Positions 37,478-47,412 of a stretch of DNA of 64,000 nucleotides are shown piece after piece. The stretch is from Planctomycetota bacterium (lineage in GTDB: Bacteria; Planctomycetota; Planctomycetia; Pirellulales; Pirellulaceae), in assembly GCA_027622275.1 (NCBI GenBank), contig JAQBZB010000002.1, positions 1 through 64,000 on the forward strand, given 5' to 3'. The translations under genes and the position numbers were made by a program. Positions within the stretch are counted from its first letter, which is position 1; the number at the start of each line of letters is the position of its first letter. The notes beneath the pieces were generated by a model. It saw only the letters and a list, made by a program, of their open reading frames with translations. It did no database searches and was not told the origin of the DNA.

Positions 37478-39660
37478 GGATTTCCCCAGAAGCGCGCGTA
37501 GAGTGCAGTCGAGGCTACCGGACGACCGTCTTCCATGCGAACAAGGCCGGCCGCCTGAAGCCGATATCGCGCATTATCATCAGGCAACTGATTGAAGCGT
37601 ACGATGCGCTGCATTCCCTCGATCAGTTCCGGGCGTTCCTGCATTCTTGACAACAACGTTTGAAGATGGTCGGAGAACGGACTGTGCTGGTCTGTCGCGT
37701 GCAACTGCAGATGCAACAATCCCGGGGAATTCGCGCGACTCAGTTCGTAGAACGCGAGTTGCGTCAGATATGGATGACCGCCCAGGAACTCGTTCACGTC
37801 GTTCACGTCTGCGTCGGACAGCAGCATGCCATACCGCTCGTTGAGCGCCTGGCACTCGCCTATCTGAAACCACGGGAGACGGATCGGCGGACTCACATTA
37901 AACGGCGATTGGTATTGATCGACCATCAGCAAGTGAGGTTCTGTCGAAATCGCGAGCAGCAGGCCCACGTCCTTCCACATGGAACCAACTTTACCGCGGG
38001 CGTTGTGCCAGCCACGAATCATGCCAAAGAAGTCGCTACGGTACGGCGCTTCGAAGACCCGGTCCACTTCGTCCATGACCAGCGTAATCGGTGCGTCAAT
38101 CACCTTGAGGACATGGTCTTCGAGGAACCAGGTCATCTCGTTGGGACTGCTGATGTCCCCGACATCAGCAGTCATCCTGAATTCTCGCAAGAACGCCCTC
38201 GCTAATTCGCGAAGCAGGTCGGCGAGGGTGTCGAATCGCGATTTGTCAATCAGCGACAGGTCAACGGAAGCAAAGTGCCGGCTGTGCCGACTGCACTGAT
38301 CCAGACAGCGGTTCAACAGGCTGCTCTTTCCCGACTGTCGGCTGCCAAGCAGGACCGTGGTTTCCCCCGTGCGTGCGACTCGGGCGAGTGCCTCCGCATC
38401 AATCGACCGTTCGAGATACAGCGGGTCGTCCGGCCGCATGGCGCCGCCGGGCGTATGAATTGAGTTCAGGTCGATGACGGCCGGGGCCGGTGCGCGTTTC
38501 CCGGCCGCGGCGGCCTTTTTCGGTCGTTGGGCCTGCACGCCGTCGGCCATCCCAGTGATCTCTTGGAGCAAGCCTTCCGAATCGGCGTCCGATTCCCAGT
38601 TGCGCCACTGGTATGAACGCAAATACGCGCCCAACACATAACCCAACTCGCCCCTGGAATATCTGACACGGACCGGTGCGAGGCGGGGCCGGCCTGTCCT
38701 GTGCTGATAGGTGCGAGCTATCAGCACCTCTTCATGGACCATGTCGCTCTGCACGGATGTCTCTGAGAGCAGGACAACGAATACGTCAGACTCCTCGATC
38801 GTGCGAGGAATTTCGTCCTTCCAGTTCTCCCCCAGCTGCATCCGTTCATCCAGAAACGCCGTGTGCCCGGCGGCCGTCAGCTGATCAGTCAACCAGCCGG
38901 CCAGCTTATGATCGTCGGGATTGCCATGTGCGTAGGAGATAAAGAATCGTGCCGACTGCGGCGAACTGCCCGCAGCCTTGTTTCTTGCTTTTGTCTTTCG
39001 AGAAGACCGCTTCGGCGAATTGGATTTCTTGGCTGTCGGCGGTTCCACATCGTGTCGCTGCTGATCGGGCTGGACCAGTACGATGCCGGTCGGATCGACG
39101 CCGGCGCGGGCGACGAGTTCCGGCGTCGATTCTTCGGGGATGTCGTCGAGCATCAAGGCCGACCGACCGAGATCAAACGCCGTCTGGATCGAACGGCCGA
39201 AGCCAACTGCGCGATAAAAGGCTGCCGCGAACTTGATGGCGGCCTCGTCTCCCACGGCGCGGTTCATGCCGACCGCGCAGTCGATCACTTGCGTGATCGC
39301 TTCGGCCTGCGGCCGCGAGAAGCAGGCGTTCAGGACGACCAAACGCAGGTTGTCTTTCAACACGCTCAGCAGGTGGACGAGCGCCTCTTTCGAGACCGGC
39401 TTGGGGTTGCCCTGGCTGTCGAGCAGTACCAGTTCCTCGGACTCGGTGCCGTGCCCGCTGAAGTGCAGGACGTGCGGACGGTGTTCCAGCAGGGCTTGCT
39501 GCAAGTCGTCGGGACGCACGGCCCATCGCGAGATGACTTCGAGCGAGTCCCGATAATCGGCCGCACGGATCTTCGTCGTGATCTCGCGAATCTCCTCGTC
39601 CAGGCTTAACGGCGAGACCTTGGGACTCGCGGCGAGAAAGAGCACGCAGATCTTTTCCAT
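37474..39660 (-). CDS. CHAT protease-like, TIR, AAA-like ATPase protein, translationally coupled to the DGR target
   Basis: CHAT-like RPHVLHFSGHGTESEELVLLD...LRLVVLNACFSRPQAEAI; TIR-like ARFFISYAHGNPDDHKLAGWLTDQLTAAGHTAFLDERMQLGENWKDEIPRTIEESDVFVVLLSETS; ATPase TTVLLGSRQSGKSSLLNRCLDQC; stop/start overlap 37474-37477. Confidence 0.88.
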   Translation of the reverse strand: MEKICVLFLAASPKVSPLSLDEEIREITTKIRAADYRDSLEVISRWAVRPDDLQQALLEHRPHVLHFSGHGTESEELVLLDSQGNPKPVSKEALVHLLSVLKDNLRLVVLNACFSRPQAEAITQVIDCAVGMNRAVGDEAAIKFAAAFYRAVGFGRSIQTAFDLGRSALMLDDIPEESTPELVARAGVDPTGIVLVQPDQQRHDVEPPTAKKSNSPKRSSRKTKARNKAAGSSPQSARFFISYAHGNPDDHKLAGWLTDQLTAAGHTAFLDERMQLGENWKDEIPRTIEESDVFVVLLSETSVQSDMVHEEVLIARTYQHRTGRPRLAPVRVRYSRGELGYVLGAYLRSYQWRNWESDADSEGLLQEITGMADGVQAQRPKKAAAAGKRAPAPAVIDLNSIHTPGGAMRPDDPLYLERSIDAEALARVARTGETTVLLGSRQSGKSSLLNRCLDQCSRHSRHFASVDLSLIDKSRFDTLADLLRELARAFLREFRMTADVGDISSPNEMTWFLEDHVLKVIDAPITLVMDEVDRVFEAPYRSDFFGMIRGWHNARGKVGSMWKDVGLLLAISTEPHLLMVDQYQSPFNVSPPIRLPWFQIGECQALNERYGMLLSDADVNDVNEFLGGHPYLTQLAFYELSRANSPGLLHLQLHATDQHSPFSDHLQTLLSRMQERPELIEGMQRIVRFNQLPDDNARYRLQAAGLVRMEDGRPVASTALYARFWGNP

Positions 39661-40269
39661 GTGAGCTGCCTACACGCGAATTGGGCCTGGGCGGTCCGAC
39701 CGGACCTACGCGGAGAGCCTAACACCTGCTGCTGCGAAAATAAACGGGGCGTCATTCCTTGGATTGATGGTCGCCTAGCGTTTTACACCGTCGACAACCT
39801 CTGTCGACCCCGCCGGAGCGACCGCTTATGTCATGACGAGCGAGGCTTCTGTTGCCTGATTCATGGTGCGAGCTGACGTCGCTTGCCCTCGGTTTTCGGC
39901 AGCGGTTGCACGCTTCGATCGGCAACGCCCCCTCCAGAAACATTGACTTCGTTGCGTGCTCCTAACTAACCGTCCGGGTGCAGAAAGCTGCATGGTGCTA
40001 ACTGACACAGGACAAAACGTCCTGAGTCACGAACGCACGCTGCCGAGATGGCCGAGGTGATTGCGTCATGAGCGCAAGCGACTGGGGTTCGAGACTCGGT
40101 CGCTGCCACGTCGCTGCTACAAACACCGGAGATGTTTTCAAACGCTGTGGATGAAGAGTATTGGGCAGCGGCGTTCTCTTGTTTGATGCCGTCGATGGGT
40201 TTGGATACTTGAATGATTTCTGAGAGGAACTGGCGGACGTTGACCGAATCGTTGCTCCTGCCGGGCGTC

Positions 40270-41697
40270 CTATCGGAAATCCTGCGACCAATTCGCGGTA
40301 TTGATGCCGCTGCGAATCCGCCATTCGCGCAGCACGCTCAGCAGTTCCTGCTTCATTGTGGCGGCGTTGGGATCGGACCAGAGGTTGTTGACTTCGTCTG
40401 CGTCGTGAAGCAAATCGAATAGTTGGCCGTACGGTTCATCCAGGAAGTGGACCAGCTTCCAGGCTTTGTTGCGGACCATCGTCATGAACTCGCAGCCGGT
40501 CAGAATCCCATCCTTGATCTGTTCGGCAAAGACAAAGTTGCGTCCGTTCCAATCGGCTCCTTCCAAGGCGTCGAGCATCGAGACGGCTTCGAGTGTCGGC
40601 GGTACTTTGATGCCCGCCAGTTCCAGAATCGTCGGCCCAAGATCCATCTGCTGGCACAACGAGTCGACCTTGCGCGCCGGGAATCGGCCTGGTGCCCAAA
40701 CGGTCAGCGGAATGCGCGTGATCAGATCGTACATCGTCCACTTTTGGCTGTGTCCGTGATCCGTCAGGCAGTCGCCGTGATCGGACGTGAAGATGATGAT
40801 CGAATTGTCGAGGTAGCCGTTCCGCTCGAGAGCTTCCAAGATCTGCCCGACCTTCTCGTCGATCATCGTCACGTTGGCGAGATAGTACGCCCGCTGCAAG
40901 TGCCGCTGTTCGTGCGTCGGATTCAAATCAAGGACGACCGAATCGTGATCGATCTCGTTATTGTGCTCGCGCAACTCCTTGAAGGCGGGCGGCTGGTGAT
41001 CGAGTTCTTCTTGCGTTACTTCGAGCAGCGGCAGGTCTTTCTTCAGATATGGCTCGGCGTAACGCGGCACCGGGTCGTACGGCGGATGCGGGCCGGGGAA
41101 GCCGATTTGCAGGAACAGCGGCTGGGTATTCGGATAGCTGTCGATCCACCAGACGGCCATGTCACCGACGAAGTTGTCGGGATGTGTGTCCTCGGGCAGT
41201 TCCCATTCAAAGGCCCCCAGCCGCGTGCGATAGTCGGCTCGCTGACGGTATAGCTCGCGCTGCTGTTTGATCAGGCCGCGGAAGCGAAGCGCCTTGTCCC
41301 ATTCGTCGAAGTAGTAGCGGCCTTCGAGATAACGGTCCTTGTTCTCGACCACATAGCGCTCGTCGAAGCCAAGTTCCGTTTCGAACGGCCAAGTGTGCAT
41401 CTTGCCGACGTTCGTGCAGTGATATCCGGCATCGTTCAGCAACTCGATCCACGAGCGACGCCAGCGATCGGCGTTCTTGAGAATGCCGGTCGTGTGTGGA
41501 TAGTAGCCTTTGAACAAGCTGCCCCGCGCCGGAGCGCAAGACGCGGCCGTGACGTGGCAATCCGTGAACGCAACGCCTTCCGTGACCAAGCGGTCCAGGT
41601 TCGGCGTGTCCATGTAGTCAAAGCCGAGCGCGCGGATCGTGTCGTAGCGTTGTTGATCGGTGATGATAAAGATGATATTGGGGCGTGTGTCTGTCAC
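40270..41697 (-). CDS. Sulfatase (Cys-type formylglycine sulfatase)
   Basis: TRPNIIFIITDQQRYDTIRALG...TPNLDRLVTEGVAFTDCHVTAASCAPARGSLFKGYYPHTTGI; C-A-P-A-R motif; GTG start chosen at 41697. Confidence 0.9.
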   Translation of the reverse strand: MTDTRPNIIFIITDQQRYDTIRALGFDYMDTPNLDRLVTEGVAFTDCHVTAASCAPARGSLFKGYYPHTTGILKNADRWRRSWIELLNDAGYHCTNVGKMHTWPFETELGFDERYVVENKDRYLEGRYYFDEWDKALRFRGLIKQQRELYRQRADYRTRLGAFEWELPEDTHPDNFVGDMAVWWIDSYPNTQPLFLQIGFPGPHPPYDPVPRYAEPYLKKDLPLLEVTQEELDHQPPAFKELREHNNEIDHDSVVLDLNPTHEQRHLQRAYYLANVTMIDEKVGQILEALERNGYLDNSIIIFTSDHGDCLTDHGHSQKWTMYDLITRIPLTVWAPGRFPARKVDSLCQQMDLGPTILELAGIKVPPTLEAVSMLDALEGADWNGRNFVFAEQIKDGILTGCEFMTMVRNKAWKLVHFLDEPYGQLFDLLHDADEVNNLWSDPNAATMKQELLSVLREWRIRSGINTANWSQDFR

Positions 41698-41785
41698 GCA
41701 GCGCGCTCCGATTGATTCGCGTATCGGCACTTCACGGACAGCAACCCAGCCTAGCCAATTGCGTCCGCGACACAATGGGCAGCTG

Positions 41786-41809
41786 GTTCCCAGGCTCCCG
41801 CCTGGGAAC
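41786..41809. repeat. Intergenic hairpin GTTCCCAGGC-TCCC-GCCTGGGAAC
   Basis: Perfect 10-bp stem, 4-nt loop. Confidence 0.8.
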
Positions 41810-41820
41810 GAGTAGCGTGG

Positions 41821-42765
41821 TTACGGGCTGACGGACTTCCCGTCGGCTCGCTCGCCTAGCCAGCGAAACGTGTTGTAATCGATCGTCTCGGCCAGGAAAT
41901 GTACCGATCCGTCACATGCGACAAAGTTAATACCGCCAGGATGCAGGCTGGAAAAGTTGACGATGTGATTCGTGCTGTTGGGCGTGTGATGCATCGCCAT
42001 CATGGTGCCCATCGCCGGTTGTCCAACGTGCCCCAAGACGAGTGATCCGGCAGCCTCCGTCATCGCCATCATGCCCGCCGGACGCATCGCGCCAGGAATC
42101 GCCGCGTACCAAGTCGAGTGAGCGTCGACGATCGAACCGCCCGCCATGAAGCGATGCCGCTGTGTCCGCTCGCCAATCATGATCGTATTCGAAGTACCAT
42201 CGAGGATGTCCGCCAATCGAACCTGGCTGTTGCGGTAAAAGATCCCCGGCCCCATCGGTTTGCCGGGTGTCATCGTGACACTGCCGTAACCCATGATGCC
42301 CACGTAGTTCGCCGTCGCGATCTCGTAAGTCGTGCCGCCACTCGTGACTTCGAAAGTGTCGGTTCCCGAATCGGTCGGACAGCGAAATCCCGGGAGCTGT
42401 TCTTCGCCATGATGAACATTGTGCGTATCTCGGCAGTCTTCGCTGAACTCAAAGTGATCGTGGAGCGAGCTTTGTTCGATGAACGGCAACAACAACGCTC
42501 CCCAAGCGAATCCGTGTCCCGTCTCGGCCGAGGCGGGATCGGTTTCAGTCACGCCATTGGCAAGATAACCAGGCGGGAAGACTTTGTACGTGTCGTGATA
42601 GTGGTGCAGCGAAAGGCCTATTTGTTTGAGGTTGTTCGTGCAGCTCATACGCCGCGCCGCCTCACGAGCGGCCTGCACCGCGGGCAGCAACAAAGCCACC
42701 AGAATCCCGATAATGGCGATGACCACGAGCAGTTCAATTAATGTAAAACCATGACGTCGATTCAT
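41821..42765 (-). CDS. DUF1559 prepilin-like protein with type IV pilin N-methylation motif
   Basis: MNRRHGFTLIELLVVIAIIGILVALLLPAVQAAREAARRMSCTNNLKQIGLSLHHYHDTYKVFPPG...HPGGINFVACDGSVHFL; GGAG RBS. Confidence 0.95.
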   Translation of the reverse strand: MNRRHGFTLIELLVVIAIIGILVALLLPAVQAAREAARRMSCTNNLKQIGLSLHHYHDTYKVFPPGYLANGVTETDPASAETGHGFAWGALLLPFIEQSSLHDHFEFSEDCRDTHNVHHGEEQLPGFRCPTDSGTDTFEVTSGGTTYEIATANYVGIMGYGSVTMTPGKPMGPGIFYRNSQVRLADILDGTSNTIMIGERTQRHRFMAGGSIVDAHSTWYAAIPGAMRPAGMMAMTEAAGSLVLGHVGQPAMGTMMAMHHTPNSTNHIVNFSSLHPGGINFVACDGSVHFLAETIDYNTFRWLGERADGKSVSP

Positions 42766-42961
42766 GACAGTTCTCCTTCGATGTAACGAGGCAGGATCGC
42801 TTGTCGCAAGAACGCGATTCATCAAACGTATCGGCGCGCACTGGGAAGCGATTGGTACGTGGTGAGACTCGGCGAAGGCGATCCCCACCGAGTTGAGTCC
42901 GCGAAATGCCGGCATGTCAGCATGTCGGCGGCCGACGCGAAAAACAACGACAGCGGTGTCG

Positions 42962-43555
42962 CTACACCACGATGCGGGGAGGCGGAATCGGAGGAGAAGG
43001 GAAAGGAGATTCGAAGGATTCGTCAAGCGTTTGAAGCCATCGGCCCGCCGCACCGTCAAAGCTCCAATTGTCCGGCAGCGGCTCGCAGATCGCGGAGCCG
43101 AACACTGCGATGTACTTCGACAATCCGCGACATCGATTCAAGTCGCTGATCAGCACCACGCGGGCCAGTGCCTCGCGCTCGCGGGCAACTGCGCACGCAT
43201 CGGCATCGTCAGCTTGTTCGCTCTCGTGACGGCAACATAACTTCGGCTCCTTCACCAGCGGACGATCCGGGGACGTTGCTAGCAGCTCGATGAGAAACGC
43301 TGGCGGTGTCACGTCGTTGACTTTCGCCCAGGCAAGCCGCTGGGCAACCGAGGTACAGCAACAACTTTGCCAGCACTGGGCGGCCGACGAACAGCCACAC
43401 CTCCCGCCCTGACACGGAAAGGCCTGCGATGACGCTTGCTTCGGCTCCGGTAGCACCACGATTCCGAGCGACGAAATCAGCACTCCGGCGAACGCCAGAA
43501 TACTGGCGGCACCGCGAAAGATCCGGCTCGTGAAGCGTATCTTGCGTGCGAACAT
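42962..43555 (-). CDS. Cys-rich secreted/membrane hypothetical protein
   Basis: Hydrophobic N-term IFRGAASILAFAGVLISSLGIVV, then FPCQGGRCGCSSAAQCWQSCCCTSVAQRLAWAKVNDVTPP. Confidence 0.6.
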   Translation of the reverse strand: MFARKIRFTSRIFRGAASILAFAGVLISSLGIVVLPEPKQASSQAFPCQGGRCGCSSAAQCWQSCCCTSVAQRLAWAKVNDVTPPAFLIELLATSPDRPLVKEPKLCCRHESEQADDADACAVAREREALARVVLISDLNRCRGLSKYIAVFGSAICEPLPDNWSFDGAAGRWLQTLDESFESPFPSPPIPPPRIVV

Positions 43556-43856
43556 GGCTCCGATCACGGTATTCCAGTCAAAGCGTGTTGCCAAACGGGC
43601 GTGAACCAATCTCGTGAACCAATCTCGCGCCGCCGGCGTAACGACAGGAGATATCCAGGAAGGAAAGAGGATGCTAGTGGCAAGCGGGCAGGCGGCAAAT
43701 TGCTGAGGAAAGGTGCCCGCTAGACAGGAAATTTCTGGCCTTTACGCGACCACCCTTTCTCGGCACAATACCGCCCCACTAACAGATTTGGGGGAGTCTC
43801 GCCGGATGAGGCTCACGGTTCACGGACGAATTCGTTTACAGCAAGGAGTGCTGAAC

Positions 43857-44507
43857 GTGAGAAATTCTCTTCTCTTCGCTACTGCGGTAGCGGCTATCTT
43901 GATTGGTGCGGGCATCTTGATCGACTCGGGTGCCAACGCGCAAGGACAAGCCGGGGCTCCCCGCGCGGGTGGCACCAATGTCGCGGTCATTGATGTCGGC
44001 TACATCTTCAAAAACGCAGCCCGCTTCAAGCAGTCGATGGACGATATCAAAAACGACGACGAAAAGTTCAAGCAAGAAATCCTCGCCAAGCAGGAGGCCA
44101 TGCAAGCCGGCGTGCAGAATTTGCAGAAGATCCCGAAAGGCTCGCCCGAGTACCAGATCCTCGAAGAACAACTCGCTGGGGATCAGACGAAGCTTCGCTT
44201 GGACATGGCTCGCAAACAGAAGGATCGAATTGAACAAGAAGCGAAGGTCTACTTCAACGCCTATCGGGAGCTGGAGGATCACATCAACCGATTCGCCACA
44301 ACGTACGGGATCGATATCGTGCTTCGATTCAACGCGGAAGATATGGACCCCTCGCAGCCGGAATCGGTCTTGAACGGCATCAATCGATTTGTGGTCTATC
44401 AACGAGACCTGGACATTACGGTCCCCATTCTCGATCAGATGAACCGCAATACGCCGCCGCGAACGAGCGCGGGCACCAACCGTCCGCCGTTCCAGCCGCC
44501 TCGTTAG
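43857..44507 (+). CDS. OmpH/Skp family periplasmic chaperone-like protein
   Basis: Signal-like N-term; VAVIDVGYIFKNAARFKQSMDDIKNDDEKFKQEILAKQEAMQ...LRLDMARKQKDRIEQEAKVYFNAYRELEDHINRFA; aaggag RBS, GTG start. Confidence 0.85.
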   Translation: MRNSLLFATAVAAILIGAGILIDSGANAQGQAGAPRAGGTNVAVIDVGYIFKNAARFKQSMDDIKNDDEKFKQEILAKQEAMQAGVQNLQKIPKGSPEYQILEEQLAGDQTKLRLDMARKQKDRIEQEAKVYFNAYRELEDHINRFATTYGIDIVLRFNAEDMDPSQPESVLNGINRFVVYQRDLDITVPILDQMNRNTPPRTSAGTNRPPFQPPR

Positions 44508-44563
44508 CGAGGGGCGGTTCGCTGAGTTCGGCGATTCCTTTCATCTTGATGATCAGCAGTTGA

Positions 44564-45439
44564 ATGCTTCCTCTTCGTTCGCAACACACGATTGCCAAGC
44601 CGGTCGAAGTGACTGGCTTTGGGTACTGGAGTGGTCAAGACATTCGAGTCGAGTTCCGTCCCGCGGATGTCGGGACGGGACTCGTCTTCGTCAGGCGAGA
44701 CCTTGCCTCGTTACCACGGATTCCGGCCTTGGTCGCGAATCGAATTGAAACGCCCCTTCGGACAACGCTTGTATCGAATGGCAATTCGGTCGAGATGGTC
44801 GAGCATGTGTTGGCTGCCTGCGCCGGACTGGAACTTGACAATTGCGAGATCTGGGTCGATCAATCTGAAATGCCAGGTTGTGATGGTTCAGCCCAGGCGT
44901 TTGTTGACGCCCTGACGAAAGCTGGAATCGTCGAGCAGGACGCGCTTCGCGAGCGGCTTGTCGTGATGGACGTGACGCGAGTTGGCGACGACGAGAGTTG
45001 GGTCGAAATTCGTCCGTGGCCTCGTGGCGGATTCAAGGTGAAGTATCGCCTCGATTACGGTTCCGAGAACGCTATCGGACGTCAAACTATTGAGTTGGCG
45101 GTCACACCGGAAACGTTTTGCCGCGAACTTGCAGGGGCACGAACATTTCTACTCGAATCAGAGGCCGAGTGGCTTCGCAGCCGCGGTCTCGGGACGCGAG
45201 TAACGGTACAAGATTTGGTGGTCTTTGGTGACGAAGGCCCGATTGGTAACGAACTGCGATTCGAAGACGAATGCGTTCGACACAAAACACTCGACTTGGT
45301 CGGTGATTTCGCGCTTGCTGGATGTGAAATTGTCGGCCAAGTGATTGCTCATCGGAGTGGCCATCGGCTGAACGCAGAGCTTGTTCGCGTGTTGCTGGCG
45401 GAAGGTGAAGTGGTCGGTGAGCAGCGACGGACGGCGTGA
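44564..45439 (+). CDS. lpxC: UDP-3-O-acyl-N-acetylglucosamine deacetylase
   Basis: VEVTGFGYWSGQDIRVEFRPADVGTGLVFVR...SVEMVEHVLAACAGLELDNCEIWVDQSEMPGCDGSAQAFVDAL...HKTLDLVGDFALAG. Confidence 0.93.
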   Translation: MLPLRSQHTIAKPVEVTGFGYWSGQDIRVEFRPADVGTGLVFVRRDLASLPRIPALVANRIETPLRTTLVSNGNSVEMVEHVLAACAGLELDNCEIWVDQSEMPGCDGSAQAFVDALTKAGIVEQDALRERLVVMDVTRVGDDESWVEIRPWPRGGFKVKYRLDYGSENAIGRQTIELAVTPETFCRELAGARTFLLESEAEWLRSRGLGTRVTVQDLVVFGDEGPIGNELRFEDECVRHKTLDLVGDFALAGCEIVGQVIAHRSGHRLNAELVRVLLAEGEVVGEQRRTA

Positions 45440-45473
45440 CACGGAAGTCACGTCGCGACTGATAACAATTGAG

Positions 45474-46286
45474 ATGGACCTCGCCATGGCAGTCGCTTCC
45501 ACAGCGTTTGTGGACCCTCGCGCCGAGATCGATCGCGATGTCGAGATCGGTCCGTTCTGCGTCGTTGGTCCAGAAGTCCGAATCGGGCGCGGTACGCGGC
45601 TCGAAAATGGCGTGACCTTGATGGGCCGCGTGACGCTCGGCGAGTACAACCATATTTACCCTGGGACCGTGATCGGGGCACCTCCTCAAGACCTCTCCTA
45701 TCAAGGCGAGGATACGGCAGTCACCATTGGCGACCACAACGTGATCCGCGAGTCGGTCACGATCAACCGCGCGACCACGAAGGAAGAGGGAGTGACGTCG
45801 ATTGGCGATCACTGTTATCTCATGGCCTGCAGTCATGTCGCTCACGATTGCCGCCTGTCGGATCGTATTGTCATGGCGAACGCGACGCTGCTGGGCGGTC
45901 ACGTTCACGTGCATGATGACGCGACCTTGTCGGGCGGGGCAGCAGTGCATCACTTTACAACGATCGGAAGCTTCAGCTTTGTCAGCGGTTTGAGCCGCGT
46001 GCTGCATGACGTTCCGCCGTTTATATTGGTCGAGGGCCAGCCGACTCGGCCTCGATGCGTCAATGTCGTGGCGCTCAAACGCAACGACTTTCCGGCGGAT
46101 ACCATTCGTGCTCTGGCGGAAGCTTACAAGCTCATCTATCGATCCAAAGTTGGTCTCGATCACGCACGCGAAATCCTTCGCAACAACGGTTATCTCGTGC
46201 CGGCAGTGAATCATCTGCTTGGCTTTGTTCAAAATCAACACGAAGGTCGGCACGGACGTGGCCGCGAACGCAGGAGGGCCGCGTGA
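45474..46286 (+). CDS. lpxA: Acyl-ACP--UDP-N-acetylglucosamine O-acyltransferase
   Basis: Hexapeptide repeats; FVDPRAEIDRDVEIGPFCVVGPEVRIGRGTRLENGVTLMG...IGAPPQDLSYQGEDT...IRESVTINRATTKEEGVTSIGD. Confidence 0.93.
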   Translation: MDLAMAVASTAFVDPRAEIDRDVEIGPFCVVGPEVRIGRGTRLENGVTLMGRVTLGEYNHIYPGTVIGAPPQDLSYQGEDTAVTIGDHNVIRESVTINRATTKEEGVTSIGDHCYLMACSHVAHDCRLSDRIVMANATLLGGHVHVHDDATLSGGAAVHHFTTIGSFSFVSGLSRVLHDVPPFILVEGQPTRPRCVNVVALKRNDFPADTIRALAEAYKLIYRSKVGLDHAREILRNNGYLVPAVNHLLGFVQNQHEGRHGRGRERRRAA

Positions 46287-47395
46287 GACGTTGGCGAATT
46301 GCCGTAGTTGGTGCGGGCCATCTTGGACGCATTCATACGAGATTGCTAAAGCCACTCGATGATGTCGAATTGGTTGGTGTTGTCGATCCAGTTCCTGAAG
46401 CTCGTGCTCGCATCGCCGCGGAGTACGGCGTTCCCGTGTTCGAGCATCAGGAGGAGCTGCCGTCGAATCTCGATGGAGCGATCGTCGCCACGACAACCGA
46501 GCATCACCACGCCGTCGGCACGGCGCTGTTGCGGCAAGGAGTGCATCTATTCATCGAAAAGCCGATCAGCACCACCGTCGCGCAGGCGGATGAGTTGGTC
46601 GGCCTGGCGAAGAGCAATAGCCTGGTGCTGCAGATCGGACACGTCGAGCGGTTCAATCCCGCCTGGCGCGCGTTGGCGGCGCGCGTGCGGCGTCCACGCT
46701 ACATTGAGGCCGTCCGGATGAGCGGTTATACCTTTCGCTCAACGGACATCGGTGTCGTGCTCGATCTGATGATTCACGACCTCGATCTGGTGCTGTCAAC
46801 CGTCCGTAGCGACGTCGTCGAGATCGATGCGATTGGCTCCACGGTGTTCGGGCCCCACGAGGACATGGCGCATGCTCATCTGCGATTCGCCAACGGCTGC
46901 ATCGCGAATCTCAACACCTCGCGGACGAGCTTCTATTCCCAACGGACCATGCAGATTGTCACGGATCGAGTCTATGGCAGTGTCGATTTTGCGGACTTTA
47001 GCGCCCGCATCGTCCAGCCCAGCAAGCAAGTCTTGCGGGGCGAGATCGACGTCCAGGCGATGTCGGTCGACGAGCGCGAACGCGTGAGGCACAACCTCTT
47101 TACGGACATGTTGCCGGTTTCCGACTTGGTGGTCGAAAAGCGTAACGCCATTCAGGACGAACAAGCGGACTTCTTGAACTGTCTCCGCACGGGACGTCGT
47201 CCACGAGTGTGTGGCGAGCAAGGCCGCTATTGCTTGAGCGTTGCCGAGAAGATCCTCGATCGGATTCGCGTGGCCGAAGACCTCGCCGCACGTTTTCCAC
47301 GCCGGTTGCGTGTGGCAGGCCGTGCTAAGACGACAGTGCCCGCGTTGGAACAGCAACCGGCCAGTATCGAACCGCGCGAGCGACGGGCGGGGTAG
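46283..47395 (+). CDS. Gfo/Idh/MocA family oxidoreductase
   Basis: RRWRIAVVGAGHLGRIHTRLL...FIEKPISTTVAQADELVGLA...LQIGHVERFNPAWRAL; GTG overlaps lpxA stop. Confidence 0.92.
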   Translation: MRRWRIAVVGAGHLGRIHTRLLKPLDDVELVGVVDPVPEARARIAAEYGVPVFEHQEELPSNLDGAIVATTTEHHHAVGTALLRQGVHLFIEKPISTTVAQADELVGLAKSNSLVLQIGHVERFNPAWRALAARVRRPRYIEAVRMSGYTFRSTDIGVVLDLMIHDLDLVLSTVRSDVVEIDAIGSTVFGPHEDMAHAHLRFANGCIANLNTSRTSFYSQRTMQIVTDRVYGSVDFADFSARIVQPSKQVLRGEIDVQAMSVDERERVRHNLFTDMLPVSDLVVEKRNAIQDEQADFLNCLRTGRRPRVCGEQGRYCLSVAEKILDRIRVAEDLAARFPRRLRVAGRAKTTVPALEQQPASIEPRERRAG

Positions 47396-47412
47396 CAGAG
47401 TCTGCGATGCGC

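Noticed and set aside
40038-40110. tRNA-like stretch (gccgagatggccgaggtgattg...ggttcgagactcggtcgctgcca)
   Set aside because: Has tRNA-Ser-like D-arm words and a GGTTCGA, but acceptor and T-stem do not pair correctly; at most a degraded fragment.
45102-46496. 464-aa minus ORF over lpxC/lpxA
   Set aside because: Antisense shadow of well-recognised lpxC/lpxA.
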